Source: Ischnura elegans
Lineage: Eukaryota > Arthropoda > Insecta > Odonata > Coenagrionidae
Direction: 5' to 3'
DNA length: 64,000 bases
Assembly: GCF_921293095.1 (NCBI RefSeq)
Contig: NC_060257.1
Coordinates: forward strand, 54,782,968-54,846,967
Shown here: positions 11,210 to 22,774 of the stretch, piece by piece
How positions within the stretch are numbered: position 1 is the stretch's first letter
Layout of the letters: every line of letters begins with the position of its first letter
Position numbers and translations under genes: made by a program
The notes under the pieces: generated by a model
What the model saw: only the letters and a program-made list of their open reading frames with translations
Databases searched by the model: none
What the model was told of the DNA's origin: nothing

Positions 11210-11690
11210 GTGTAACCGTTATGGGGAACTGAGCATTTTCCATTGCAATAGAGTTCCATTGCAGTAGAGAGACTCTTCAATTACTCATTGCATGAACAAA
11301 TAGATGCTATATTATATGGAGGTATTTGTGTAGCTCTCTATCATATTATAATATCGTATATGTAATGTAATATTATTATTACACAGATTCGTGCAATTAG
11401 ACTATTTTCAGGTGGTACAGTATGATTGCATAATAATAATATAATTTATTGTTCTCAGATTATTATTAAATATTATTCTTACATATAGTTGTATATCTTC
11501 GTATCTAAATAAATTATGTATATGCAATATAATATTATTAATACACAGTTACCTGCAATTTTACCATTATGGTGAACTGATTATTTTCCCATGCAATAGA
11601 GTATGGAAATTCTTCAATTACTTATCGCATGAACAAATAGATGCTACATCATATGTATTTGCATAGCCACGTATTTAATTATAATCTCCT
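11210..11690. repeat. Diverged direct repeat, spacing ~345 bp
   Basis: The segment 11214-11345 (GAACTGAGCATTTTCC, ATTGCATGAACAAATAGATG) is repeated at about 11560-11680 with substitutions. Both copies also share an ATAATATTATTA... string upstream of the second. It is an old tandem duplication or two copies of one repeat. Confidence 0.6.
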
Positions 11691-11795
11691 CTTTTTTGTT
11701 AATTTACAACTGATATATTTATTTTATCGTATTAAAAACGTTGTTAAAACCTTTTATACCGTGCATAGAAAATATTTATATTTACATTATTATTA

Positions 11796-12045
11796 CAATA
11801 TTCTACCGATTAAGGTAGGTTTCCATTGAGTGCTTAAGAAGAATTCCGGTAGCCTCCCCTTCCATCATGCTCTTCCCTCTTCAATTCACAATAACATCTA
11901 TTCCCTTTCATTATACATCTAAAAAATGTATTCTTTTCCTTCCTCTCCCTCATTTACCTAACCCTCTTCCCTCTAACACTGTTTTCAATATCCCCTCCCC
12001 GCTAAGTACTCGCTCCATCCATACCTTCTATTTGAAAATAAAACG
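11796..12045 (-). repeat. LINE 3'-end fragment
   Basis: Matches the 3' part of the LINE copy at 1778-3350, including CTTCCTCTCCCTCATTTACC and CCCCTCCCCGCTAAGTACT. It shows an uninterrupted CCCTCTTCAATTCACAATA at about 11877-11895, the site where the 1778 copy holds a TTAA element. Confidence 0.75.
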
Positions 12046-12425
12046 ATGTAAATTTTTTTAAGATACTTATCCAAATGAGAATGTCCGTTACAAGTTCGTC
12101 ATTGATAAGAACAACTTGCAATTGTGTTCTCTTAATATTGAATTCCTTGGAGAATTAATGAATAAAGAAGAAAGCTACACATTAGTTTTATCAACTTAGA
12201 GAGTGAAGCCTTACGAAAATTACGTGAGCTTCATGCAATGAAACAAAGCGGTTCCGCCATCGAATAGTAATTATGATAGAATCATGGACAGATTTATGGA
12301 TATAATCGATACGTACGATTCCTAGAACTAACAAGTATTTTCTTGCCCAAGAAGGTATATGTTAGAGCGGGGCTTTAAAAAGTTCTCTTCAACCATCGAC
12401 TTTGGCGGTACCAACAATCGCTGAC

Positions 12426-12600
12426 GGGTGAGACCGGACCCCTTCAGTTACCATGGAGTCCCCTGCTCTGTTGATAATTATTGTACGACCCTCAGAAGCT
12501 ATTCAGGTGAAAGGAACGCTGGATCAGTAAGGGGGGAAGTTCCCCCAGGTTTGTGAGTAGGTACATCCCCTTATACGGAGGAAAAAGTGTACTATCACAC
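12426..12600 (+). repeat. Dispersed repeat R12, copy 1
   Basis: Shares TTACCATGGAG, then TTGTGCGACCCTCA-like and GGGGGAAGTT blocks, with 14540-14690. The class is unknown. Confidence 0.5.
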
Positions 12601-12649
12601 TGATCTTGGTTGAAACTCAGTAGGGTATAATGACGGGGATCATGGATAA

Positions 12650-13256
12650 AATAGGGTAGTTTCATTCATCAAAGAAAACGAAAGTCATTGATTGCGATTC
12701 GTTACCCACCATTAGTGTATCCATAATATAAAAATTATTTGGTTTTAGAAATACCGGTTTAGACGAATGGGAATGGTCAATTGTATCCTCATTTGAAAAA
12801 GGCCATGGCCTATGCATATTGGCGCCCATGCGATGCCACTCCACGTAACGTCACGGGGACCTAGTTTCTATACGAGTAGATAGGAGTTTTACATCGTCTG
12901 AGATTACCAATGCATGCATGAGGCACAGAGCTCAGGGAAACATGTCTTAATAATCACCTATTAAAACTGCCTAGGGTTGGAAAGTTTCCTTCGTTTGATA
13001 AGGTATTAATAATGCTTATTTAAGCCAAGCGCTACCAGCTTGCAGGGTGCTCTGCTACCTGCTAGCAGCCTGCGTCGTATCAGCGCTCAAAGCCTCGCCC
13101 CAAGGTCACCTCACTTGAAAATAGAAAATTTTCACTTTTCATTTAATCGCGAAAAATAGATATCGTCATTTAAAAATCTAACAGCGTGAAATACATACTC
13201 CAGGAGTAATAATCTTTCGATTTAGGCAATAAAAATTAATAGGAAACCACCCTATT
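12650..13256 (-). mobile_element. Element R9 copy B (inverted)
   Basis: An inverted copy of the 9261 element. It begins AATAGGGTAGTTTC and ends GGAAACCACCCTATT, with the internal blocks in reverse order. Its reading frames are broken relative to copies C and D. Confidence 0.8.
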
Positions 13257-13500
13257 GCCACAAGCTGATTAGGTTTCATAGAAATGAGTGTAATGGAGCC
13301 TGATAGGTGGGGATAAATTAAGAATTTCAATAAAGGCTACGATGAGATCAGATAGTCAAGTCTCTCACAACGGGAACCTATTTCTTTTTAATTATACTCG
13401 GAAGAGTAAACTATATTTCTATATCCGACAGTAATTATAACATAAAAGAGTTATATTTTACCAAGGAACTCGTTTTTACCCCAAACAGTTAGGACTTAAA

Positions 13501-13707
13501 CAGGGGCGGATCCAGGATTTTTTTCTGGGAGGGGCACAAGCAAGGCCGTATCCAGAATTTTGTTCTGGGTGGGGCACAAGGACACCTCGTAATACAAAAC
13601 GAACGCAATGATAATGGGACCGTATTAAAAATCTTGCATATTTTTGAGGGTCTGGGGGGGGGGGGGGCACGTGCCCCCGTGCCCCCCCCCCCCTGGATCC
13701 GCCTATG
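13501..13707. mobile_element. hAT-type MITE, family 4
   Basis: Ends CAGGGGCGGATCCAGG and CCTGGATCCGCCTATG are inverted repeats. The flanks GACTTAAA (13493-13500) and GACTTTAA (13708-13715) match at 7 of 8 positions. A shorter relative is at 19549-19722. Confidence 0.75.
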
Positions 13708-14033
13708 GACTTTAATAAGGTTGAACTCTGGCAGTAAAATCTCGCACCAAGTTCACCTTATTCTTTTTTATTTTTTTCACCGCAGGTTAACGGCTTGTGT
13801 CCTAACACCTACCGCTTCACGACTAATGAAACGGTTTGACAGGTGGCATGTAGATGTTGCGTACAGGATGTTTGTTGCCTGTTGATGAAAACTCAATCCT
13901 GCCTAACATCCTCGAGATGGGCCACAGGATACTGTGTCGATGTGAATGACAATATGTTTTTTTAGTATGAGAAATCGGTCGAAATATAACCGTATTTTTG
14001 ATTACTTACTTCACTATGCAACGAATTGCTAGG

Positions 14034-14294
14034 CAGGGATGCCGACTTACAAAAAATATTGGGGGGGCCCAAACCGGGGATCTTGCCCCGGGAAATTTTT
14101 TAAGTACTAAGTTTTAAGATTTTTAAGCATTTTAGAAGAGTCATATGATCAACATTAGAAGCCTGATAACTCGAATCTCGATATCTGGACACTCCGGGGA
14201 AAATCGACAAGCCTGACATTTTTTCCTCACCACCATTATTACGAATTTTTGAGGGTCTCGGGCACCCTCAAGCCCCATGGTGTCGGCGCCACTG
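14034..14294. mobile_element. hAT-type MITE, family 1 (261 bp), second copy
   Basis: A perfect 8-bp duplication TTGCTAGG (14026-14033 and 14295-14302). The same length and the same internal text as the 4087-4347 copy, with scattered substitutions. Confidence 0.9.
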
Positions 14295-14539
14295 TTGCTA
14301 GGTCACATAATCTATTTCCGAAAATTTAGGTTTACTGTTGGTATTTGAATCTAATGAATACGAAAATGATAGTCAAAACACCGTGCCACCCACAGTTTTG
14401 CACAAATCGCATTTAATTGCCATGCAATATATTTTAATGACCGGATATAAACATGCATTTATTCAATTACTTCAAAGATATGCACATTAATCAATTTCGA
14501 AAAGCTTACATCAGAGGAGCACCAACAAGCACCCGCCGG

Positions 14540-14690
14540 CGGCACCGACCCCCTCGCGTTACCATGGAGGCCACACACTGTTGCTGATTCTTGTGCGACC
14601 CTCAAGGTACCCAGCATGTACGAACGTTTCAGAGGGGGAAAGTTACCCTATGTTTGTGTGTGTACCCTCGCCACCCTATTTGCAGGGAAG
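14540..14690 (+). repeat. Dispersed repeat R12, copy 2
   Basis: Diverged copy of 12426-12600. It overlaps the start of the GC-rich upstream region of the four-TM gene. Confidence 0.45.
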
Positions 14691-14699
14691 AGGGATGGG

Positions 14700-14942
14700 A
14701 TATTCGTATATAGGGGGTAGGGTTCGTAGTGGCGGGAAAACGTTGGCAAGAAGGGGAGGGAGAGGGAGAGGGAAGGGGGACTTCGTTGCCACGCGCCGGC
14801 AGCTGCCATCTGCTCAGCGCCCCACGACGCGTGCCCTTCCTCAGCCGTACCGCCCTCTCGTCATTCCCCGACCGGTGAGCGACAGAGGAGGTGCCACTAC
14901 AGCTGAAAACAGGCCACCCGAGGCGGGAAGAAAGATAACTAC
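14700..14942 (+). promoter_or_regulatory. GC-rich upstream region of the four-TM gene
   Basis: The base composition becomes GC-rich, with a GGGAGGGAGAGGGAGAGGG purine tract, a CAGCTG E-box near 14809 followed by CATCTG, and many CpGs. It precedes the ~165-bp tandem repeats and lies about 2.8 kb upstream of the first coding exon. A promoter or first noncoding exon is plausible; no start site can be fixed from sequence. Confidence 0.3.
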
Positions 14943-15480
14943 CACTGGAGGCTTCTGGTGAAGCACCCACGGTTTTGACGTGATAAAACCATCTGCATTC
15001 CTCCGGAGGAAAAGACTTTTTTCCCCCATCCAACACGAAGTTTATTCGCGGGCCCATTCGCGAGAGATAAAGACCCGCGGATCTTCGAAGAAGCCAGTGG
15101 ATATATACAAAGTTCTACAGCGTAAACTTCTGTTGGCGCTTCCACTTTTGGGTAGATTCTTCCGGAGGAATAGACATTTTTTCCCCATCCAACAAGAGGT
15201 TTCTTCGTAGGCTTATCTGCGAGATGTAATAACCCGCGGATCTTCGAAGAAGCCTTTGGAGATAGCCAAAGTTCTGTATTGGAGACTTTTGGTGGTGCAC
15301 CAACGGGTTTTCTGTGATAAAGCCATCTAGATTCTTCTGGAGGAATACACTTTTTTCCCCATCCAACAAGAGGTTTTTTGCAGACCTATCCGCGAGAGAT
15401 AAGAATCCGCCGACCTAGCAAAATTTCTACGTCAGAGACTTCTGGTGGCATAACTTTTGGTTTTGATTCGACAATTGGCG
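14943..15480 (+). repeat. Imperfect tandem repeats, ~165-bp unit, about three units
   Basis: Each unit has a GGAGACTTCTGGTGG-like start, a TTCYTCCGGAGGAA palindromic block, then TTTTTTCCCC-CATCCAACA, a TTCGCGAGAGATAA-like block and GATCTTCGAAGAAGCC. The CATCCAACA blocks fall at about 15027, 15186 and 15360, giving spacings of 159 and 174 bp. A fourth partial unit starts near 15433. Reading frames are not maintained between units. Confidence 0.75.
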
Positions 15481-17721
15481 ATTCCTCAGGATTGTTCTTT
15501 TTCTCCTCTTCAAGAGATAATCGCTCAGTCTGCCCACTCACCTCCGGAAAAAACCGTTGGAAATTACAGTGGGAAAAGTGACTTAAAGACGCCGTTTATG
15601 CATGAATTTATCGGCGCGGAAAGGTGTGTTCACTCTCCCTTAACTAATTAACCGTTCCCACTATCTAGAAGAAAAAGAAAAAGTTTTCGTAAAAGTAATT
15701 TCGCGAAAATGTGATGGGAGAAATTTAAAAAAAGTTTTTTTCATGTTATTTGGGACCTCTCCGAAGTGTATTTAGGGTTGTACGGTGCTCTCCGAGAAGT
15801 GATTCTGAAAAAAGTACATAAAGTGAAGTAATTGGTAGCTAATATTTTTCTCCCGTGAACCGACAGGTAGAATGTGCCAGTGTCATCAGAAGTTGCAAAC
15901 GGATTGCTTGTTGGCAGTTACTATTTGGTGTCCATAGCAACCGCCAGAAAAATCGGAATTGACTCCACAGGTTTACTTAACGGTCTTTTAAACTCACCCC
16001 AATTTTATCAGTTTTCACACACAATTTCCCATCGCTCCCTGTGGCATATCGCTGAGTCCACAACCCTGTCTGTCAATCAACGCGGGTCTGTGCCGTTCCT
16101 TTCCAGTTTTGCGATAAGTGTGCGACGAAGATCCTGATTCAGTTGTAACGGCCGTTGCGATGGGATAGCTATTACAAAACACGCGACGTCCGAAAAAGAT
16201 AGGAAGACCCGCAATTTCCCTTTCTAGGTGGGATTCGACTTAAGCCTCTTTTCTCTCGATTCCCTCCTATTCCAAAACACACGCTGACTCTCGTACGCCG
16301 TGCTGTACATTAAAAAATAGTGCCCATACCGTGATAATAATTATTAAGGACAAAGTGGCTAGCTTCGTCGCTACGCGACTATGTAGAACTATTGTTGAGG
16401 CAAATCCTGATTGGTGAATTTCAAAACAATCGAAAAGTTCTTGAGTGTTGAAAGTTTGAGGGATTTGGTGGCTTCTTGGAAACATCCCTGTTCGATCATT
16501 TCGCAAAAAAATCGATCTTGTGAGGAAAAATAGCGAAAGAATCGACGGTTGCAAGCAAGATTTGAAGGACTCCACATCCCACCCTTGAGTGTTTTTCTGT
16601 TGCCCTTCGCGGGAAAATGGTGAGGTTCTGAGACGATTTGTTTTCACGTGGGGAGGCTTATATAAAAAAGAAATAAGGCACAGTTGTGAGGAAAACGGCT
16701 TTCTTTTCCTCTCCAAAGACCTCTTAGTGGTGGCGGGTGGTTGGGAGAGGATAATCGGGTGAAACAAATGTGAAGCCTTTCTTTACTTTGCATTTTCGAA
16801 GCAAGGAAAACTTTTCTCCCCCTCAATTATAGGTGTTTGTGAGGCTCGCCGACTCGTGAAACTAGGAGAAAGAGTTGAAGACGACCGAAGCAGAGTTGGA
16901 TTTTCAAGGAATTAGAAATTCCCATAGTCCGTTTAGAGTTGAAGGTCTGCATTATTCAAAATTCAAGGTTAAATTCTAATCGTGGAGCAAGTACCTTCGT
17001 TGATGAATTCCCCAATAACCGGCAACCACTTTAGCGTAACCGATAAGGGCACCCGCTAGTTAAATACCCGAAGAAGGAGTATACTGTGTGCTACTATTGT
17101 GTCGGTATGTGTCTTCAAGATCAGCTATTTAATTAATCTAAGGTTACGTGCCCATGGTAATGCAAGTGCCACCGCATTCAGTGAGTCCTAAAATAATCGT
17201 TACCCGTTCTGAAGTACTGATCCACTAGGTAATACTCGAAGATCCAGTAACACCTTAATTTGTGGCGTCGTAAATTCCCGATGGAAAATGAACAGCTTGT
17301 AGTGAGAGCCAAATAGAAAATTCTCTGCATTGTGTGAATCGGGAATCCATTTAGTTGTTTATGGTAACATAAAAAGACTTTGTTGCATCATTCCATTTTA
17401 TTTCTTCAATTCCGCTGTGTTCCTAAACAACGTTGAATAGACCAAGGTGAAAATCTGGTTGGCAGATTTAAGTGAACTGTGAACCCAAACCGTAGCTTAT
17501 TACGAGACTACAAGACGTTATATATCGCCCCGTTTTTTTAAACAAGGGAAGTTCCTGAAGAACGCTCAAGAGAGCTCGAAGTGAAAAGTAAAAAAAGGAT
17601 TTTTAGGAGTGAGTGAACTAATTAACTGTGAAAACAGCACTGAAGTGTTAATAGTGAAACAACAATACATAGTCGCTGTCGATCCGTTTTGATTGTTTGA
17701 GTTTGTGACTATTTAAACAAA
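15481..17721 (+). other. Upstream/5' UTR region of the four-TM gene
   Basis: Unique-looking sequence without recognised repeats or domains. It probably contains the transcription start and 5' UTR of the gene starting at 17722. An in-frame TGA lies at 17698-17700, only 21 bases before the ATG. The ORF of 166 codons on the minus strand (16267-16767) shows no known motif. Confidence 0.35.
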
Positions 17722-18150
17722 ATGGCGTCTTCGTATCACCCCTCCGGTCAGCGCCGGACCCTTGGAGTACCTGGTAGGGCCAGGGTGGGTGCTGTGGCAC
17801 CCCATTCCCCCTCCGTCCACAGCGGGCGTGGTTCCAGGAATCATTCTAGGGTACACCCCTCTGCCGAAGTGCTCCCCTTGGACCAGGACTATAGGGGGGA
17901 CAGGGACGCGGGTCCTCCACCACCTTACGCAGCGCCGATAGACCCGCTGATAGCCTCAACGCCACCCGTGTTCCTGCGCCCGGCCGGAACCACGCCCCAG
18001 CACCCGCGGTGGCAGAAGAAGGCCTCGTGGGTGCGGCTAGGGGATGCGGATCAGCCGCCTCCGGCGGTCGGGTCTCTGGTGGCTGCCGGAGCCGTCCTGC
18101 TGTTCTCGGGGTCACTCTCCTGCCTACTCTGCTTCTATGGCCTCTCGCAG
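17722..18150 (+). CDS. Four-TM membrane protein, coding exon 1
   Basis: Encodes residues 1-143 of a predicted 282-residue protein. The start ATG is in an insect-like context (AAACAAAATGG) and follows an in-frame TGA at 17698. Residues 1-110 form a Gly/Pro/Arg/Ser-rich, probably cytoplasmic tail with PPPPY at 65-69, a WW-domain ligand of the kind bound by Nedd4-type ubiquitin ligases. The first membrane segment is about 115-140 (VGSLVAAGAVLLFSGSLSCL). The exon ends in phase 0 at CTCTCGCAG before GTAATTGGG. Four-pass topology with a long N-terminal tail recalls insect Sanpodo, which controls Notch trafficking. I do not see Sanpodo's NPAF motif, so the family name is a guess. Confidence 0.7.
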
Positions 18151-18401
18151 GTAATTGGGTGGATTTGTGTGATTCACATATTAAATTTAGATCCCGATGT
18201 TTTACTTTGAAAGTTGTAAAAGGTGCAGGTAATTTAAAAGTAACGGGCAATTTTCCACGATTACTTCAGAGAAAACAAAATGGGAGGTTTCTATTGTAAA
18301 ACTCTAATAGATAAAATAGCTAATATGATCAGATATGATAAAAAAGTTTATAAACAGTAGGTACACATGTTTAGGCTGATAAGAGATGACCACGCCAAAC
18401 A

Positions 18402-18600
18402 GGGGCGCTGCTAGGAATTAAGGCTTGGGGGGGGGGAGGGGTTTAGTTGCAACTAATACCGGGGTGTGTGGGGGTATGGAATACCCACCAGGATAAGCGG
18501 TAGGTGCGAGATCAATAAATTGCGGTATTTTAAGATATGTAAATGGTTCAAAATGGTGAGTTTTTCGGCTTTCTGAGGGATATTTTATTATTAGTACCCA
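18402..18600 (+). mobile_element. hAT-type MITE family 2, truncated copy
   Basis: Begins AGGGGCGCTGCTAGGAATTA and follows the same text as the complete copy at 18748 as far as GAGGGATATTTTATTATTAG. It then diverges, so the right end is missing. Confidence 0.75.
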
Positions 18601-18747
18601 TGTATCATTAATAAATACCTGTGATATGAATTCACATATTCCATACTGAATTCAATACTGAAGCTTGGATTCATAAATGCAATAATGAATAGCAACTGTT
18701 TTCATAGAAAGATGATAGGACCTGTCCTTGAAGTGATTATGTGATAC

Positions 18748-19054
18748 CAGGGGCGCAGCTAGGAATTAAGGCTGGGGGGGTTTAGGTGCAACTAATACCG
18801 GGGTGTGTGGGGGTATGGAATACCCACCAGGATAAGCGGTAGGTCCGAGGTTAATGTATTGCGGAATTTTAAGATAAATGGTTCAAAATGGTGAGTTTTT
18901 CGGCTTTCTGAGGGATATTTTATTGTTAATCCTTACACTATTCTATTAGTAATATCAATCCAATCAAGTAAAATGGATTAAACTTAAAAAAATTTCTGAG
19001 CTCTGGGGGGGGGGGTTTATCCCCCAAACCCCTCCCCCCCTCGCTGCACCTCTG
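18748..19054 (+). mobile_element. hAT-type MITE, family 2, complete copy (307 bp)
   Basis: A perfect 8-bp duplication TGTGATAC (18740-18747 and 19055-19062) flanks ends CAGGGGCGCAGCTAGG and CCTCGCTGCACCTCTG's complement. This is the reference copy of the commonest element in the window. Other copies are at 20993, 23352, 54695, 55562 and 57769, with fragments at 18402 and 49047. Conserved internal text includes GGTTCAAAATGGTGAGTTTT. Non-coding. Confidence 0.92.
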
Positions 19055-19548
19055 TGTGATACCTTTCTTACTAAGTTCAAAAATAGCAAGAAAGAATGCT
19101 GAGTAAAACAAGGAGTAAAATACTTAGTAATTCAACCTAAATTTATTAAAGTACCACCTATAGAATTCAATGAGGTATGTCATCAACTGGTGTTGACATG
19201 CAATTTGTAAAACTGCGTTGTACTTTAATAAATTTATGTAGAATTATCAATTCTTCTACTTTTCTTTATTCTAAGTCAACTCCATGAAGTCACACCCAAG
19301 ACAACAAAGAATGCTAAGTATAAATAAGAGTAAGTTTGAAGTGCACTTATCTTTTACATCAGTGATAACATTAAGAATTTCACTTAATGAATCATCAGAT
19401 GCATTATTTCTTTATAGCATAATGAAGATTTTAAGTCCTCCAAAAATAATGCTATCTTATGAAAAAGGAAACCAATCTGCAGCAACACTTTCCGATGAGT
19501 TACTGCACTCCTTTAAATGCATTAGGGTTTTACTCTCACACATACATA

Positions 19549-19722
19549 CAATAGTGGATCTAGGGGGGGTGGCACAGGGACACGTGCCAGGGGACGTGCC
19601 CCCCCCCCCAGACCCTTAAAAAATAGGCAAGATTTTTAATACATTCCCTTTATCATTGCGTTCGTTTTGTATTACCAGGTATCCTTGTGCCCCCCCAGAA
19701 CAAAATCCTGGATCTGCCCCTG
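19549..19722. mobile_element. hAT-type MITE, family 4, short copy (174 bp)
   Basis: Ends CAATAGTGGATCTAGG and CCTGGATCTGCCCCTG. The flanks CATACATA (19541-19548) and CGTACATA (19723-19730) match at 7 of 8 positions. It shares an interior with 13501-13707, including GCGTTCGTTTTGTATTAC, in the opposite orientation. Confidence 0.8.
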
Positions 19723-20410
19723 CGTACATACCTGGGAAAGGGCTGCCCAATTGAGTACATAGTAGCATGAATAGAGAGGGCACTGAACAGAATAGACATC
19801 AAAGTAGGCAGGACCGTGATACTTATAAGGGCTTTTTTCCATGAAAACTCCAGGACAGGATAATTTCAGCATGCCTATTGAATAGAAATTAAAAAATATT
19901 TATACTCTCAGTTTTAAATATCCGTAGAACATGGGATTTATGATTTATGGGATGGGAAACTTGAATATATTAACTAAATAACACACACTTACAGTTAGAA
20001 AATATGCAAACTAAATAAATTCAATAAATGGTACACATATATATTTTAAGCTACATTTTTCATTTGAAAGCCAAATACATTGGGCTATTGTAGAGCCCTT
20101 AGTGGCTTACTGCTGTTTATACCACAAAAAATGTCTTAATTGGGAGTATGCATTCCCTAAGTATGCTCAGAGGTCATGAGAGGAAAAGTGGTTTCAGCAA
20201 CAAAAGAACAGTGATGCAACAAAGTATCAGTACACTGATATTTTGTTGATATTGAGCACATCAGAAAACCATACATTTCAATAACTATGCTGAATATTTT
20301 GTTTGCATAATGTTGCAAGTTATATACATTTCTTATTGGTAGAAATTATACACTATAACTATATATATTAGCAACAAATAGTTTTCTTTCATGGTAGAAT
20401 GGTCATGTCC

Positions 20411-20784
20411 TTAGGGGGTGTCCATTGAGGTGATTTTGGCAATTTTCGTATGCCTCCATCCCTGCCAGTGAGATATCGTGAGATTTGGTTGGACCCCCAT
20501 CCTCTATTCTCACATGAGATTGGTCAAAATACATATTTTCAGTGTAAACATGTTAGTCTATCCTTCATTGGATTGGATTTATGTAAAAAAAATTGTTAAA
20601 TTATTTTTATTTAAGATTAGTCAATTCAACCCAGTTTTCTCAAAATTTTACACTGTTTCTTGCGGAAAAAAATTACAAGATACTTGCCAGGACCCCTCCC
20701 TTTCCCCACGTAAGATTAGGTGAGAATCAGATTGACTCCTTCCCCCCTAAATGCCTCAGGGAATTAATGGATGTTCCCTTAGCA
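20411..20784. mobile_element. MITE with GGGTGTCCATT ends
   Basis: TTAGGGGGTGTCCATTGAGG at the left and the inverted counterpart AATGGATGTTCCCTTAGC at the right bound about 370 bp. The right half plus the following ~200 bp reappears at 23395-23693. The superfamily and TSD are unresolved. Confidence 0.55.
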
Positions 20785-20992
20785 CTCTCCTAGTTTCTGG
20801 TCTGATGCATGTCGTTGAGTGCTTGGCCTGTGTCGAGTGCATTTCTGATCGAGGCTAGGATGAGTGTATGCCTTGTGTTGAATTACCCCATGCTACACAC
20901 CATGGTGTGGATTGCAGGGTACCTCATACATTTACATCTGCTTTCTACCCCACAAGCCTACTAAAAAGGTATGTGTCAGGGGGTATTAGGAC
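20690..20992 (+). repeat. Block D, first copy
   Basis: About 300 bp from GGACCCCTCCCTTTCCCCA to GGGGGTATTAGGAC, repeated at about 23383-23693. In both places it abuts the left end of a family 2 hAT element. Includes CTCTCCTAGTTTCTGGTCTG and ATACATTTACATCTGCTTTC. Confidence 0.75.
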
Positions 20993-21776
20993 CAGAGGTG
21001 CACCGAGTGGGGGGTTTTGGGGGATAACCCCCCCCACCCCAGAGCTCAGATAAATTTTTAAGTTAAATCCATTTTACTTAATTGGATTAATATTACATCA
21101 TACTTCCAATTATCTGGCTGCGGTTTATCCAGGTTGCGGATTACATGTGCACGATTTTTATCTCGCTCAATTTTTCCACGATCTTCATAAGAAAATAAAA
21201 TTGGACGCAAAATCATCGGAATTACTACATTAATGCTAGGATAATCCGGGCTTATTATTTCCGTTAGAATCCCCTTCGTAAAATGGAAGCGATCGCTCGC
21301 TAGCTGCATTCACGGGAGCAACGTGTTCCTATTTTCCAAGCCTCGCAGTGCGTGTCCACGCTCCGCTAAAAAGATTGCGACCTGGCGAAGAAAGCTCTCA
21401 TTGAGTCCGGGAAGCACTCTAAAATAACAGAATAGCTGCATAAATAATAAAATATTTTTTGATATAGGTAAATTATGAACATTGCAAGACATTTAAGTGC
21501 AAGATTATCCGCGTTTTCCGACTATTCTTGCCGTCTCTCCTCATCATTAGCCCAGATAATCGGAAGAGTACTGTACTTATAGAATATCATAAGGAGTAAA
21601 AAAATATCCCTCAGAAATCTGTAAAACTCACCATTTTGAACCATTTTTCTTAATTTTTTCTGGGGAAGGGACACTGCACCTCTCGCTTACGTGGCAGGTA
21701 TTATATAACCCCCAGACCCTCAGTATTTGTTGCACCTAAACCCCCCCCCCAACCTTATTTCCTAGCTGCACCACTG
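20993..21776 (-). mobile_element. hAT-type MITE family 2, interrupted by a TA element
   Basis: The ends CAGAGGTGCACCGAG and CTAGCTGCACCACTG lie between ATTAGGAC (20985-20992) and GTTAGGAC (21777-21784), 7 of 8 matching. Removing the nested element at 21096-21573 restores the normal ~306-bp family 2 sequence. Confidence 0.85.
21096..21573. mobile_element. Tc1/mariner (Tigger-like) MITE nested in hAT MITE (478 bp)
   Basis: The flanking TA dinucleotides (21094-21095 and 21574-21575) and the ends CATCATACTTCCAATTATCTGG / complement of CAGTACTCTTCCGATTATCT fit the pogo/Tigger branch of Tc1/mariner. Insertion split a family 2 hAT element at AATATTA. ORFs inside are short and unrecognised. Confidence 0.75.
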
Positions 21777-21953
21777 GTTAGGACACCAGCCATTTGTATA
21801 TAAAAAGAAAATACTCGTGTACAAAATTACGACTAGAATTTATGTAAGTCCTTTATGGTTTGGGAGAAAAACAAATTCTTTTACTTAAACGCTTCCATTG
21901 GACCTGGAAATTTATAGGGGCCTCTAGTTTATGTTCTCTGAGTTGCTCTAAAA

Positions 21954-22774
21954 CAGGGGTTCCCAAACTTTTGTGTACCACGCCCCCTCCCCCCCCCCCC
22001 CCCCCCCCGCTACACAGATCAGCTTTCCATTTTGCAATAACCTATTTCCACGGTGCCGTACATACCAACTCCTACTTGTACAAGTACTTGTACTCGTACA
22101 AGTATGTGCCTACTTGATACGGTGAGTAGGTAGATTTTTTTGTTCACGGTTGAATGCGGTAACGCAGAGTGGAAAGATGCAATAATTGTACGTATGATGA
22201 AAATTAAAACAAGTATTACATGAAAAACAAATATAATTACTGATACAAAATTTAACATTGTAACACAGATACATTTTCAATTTAAGGACGGTGAAACAAT
22301 AGGCCTACCTACTTACAAAAACAAAACATAAAATGCAATTTAGTGAGATGGGTGCGCTTGCATGTTGATAAAGTGACAGATCCTGGGTTGAGTTTCAGAC
22401 AAAGCACAGCGTAGGTCACTTTCGACATCAAGTTTGTTGTGGTACTTGGTTTTGATCGCCACAAGAGTTGAAAACGCTTTTTTGCACATGTATCTTGCTG
22501 AAAAAGGCAAGTACATCCGAACAACTTTCTCTGAAACACTGGGGTAAACTTTTAAGTACTTTAACCAGTACTGTAACCTTCTTTGATAAAGTTTACAACT
22601 TTATTGAAACTTTACAAAAACAATCATGAAAACTTAGGAAGACTTTATTTCAAAGATCTGAGGAAATTAGGTATTTTTGTAATTTTTTTATTTATTTCAT
22701 TTGGGTGTCACGCCCCCCCCTGACTTTCTCCACCCCCCCCCAGGGGGGCGCACCCCCCAGTTTGGGAACCCCTG
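21954..22774 (-). mobile_element. hAT element, family 5, internally deleted (821 bp)
   Basis: A perfect 8-bp duplication CTCTAAAA (21946-21953 and 22775-22782) flanks ends CAGGGGTTCCCAAACTT / AGTTTGGGAACCCCTG. It keeps the last part of the transposase gene on the minus strand (22592-22340). The long C-runs next to the left end are probably expanded terminal sequence. Confidence 0.9.
22340..22592 (-). pseudogene. hAT transposase C-terminal fragment
   Basis: The minus frame is open over about 83 codons and ends with TAA at 22342-22340. It reads RRLQYWLKYLKVYPSVSEK, then MYLPFSARYMCKKAFSTL, VAIKTKYHNKLDVESDLRC and SETQPRICHFINMQAHPSH. This is the hAT dimerisation region of ZBED5/SCAND3-type transposases, including the usual FSTL..IKTKYRNRLDVE motif. 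The upstream catalytic parts are deleted, yet this stretch has no stop or frameshift, which suggests a fairly recent copy. A TAA just upstream ends the frame. Confidence 0.85.
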
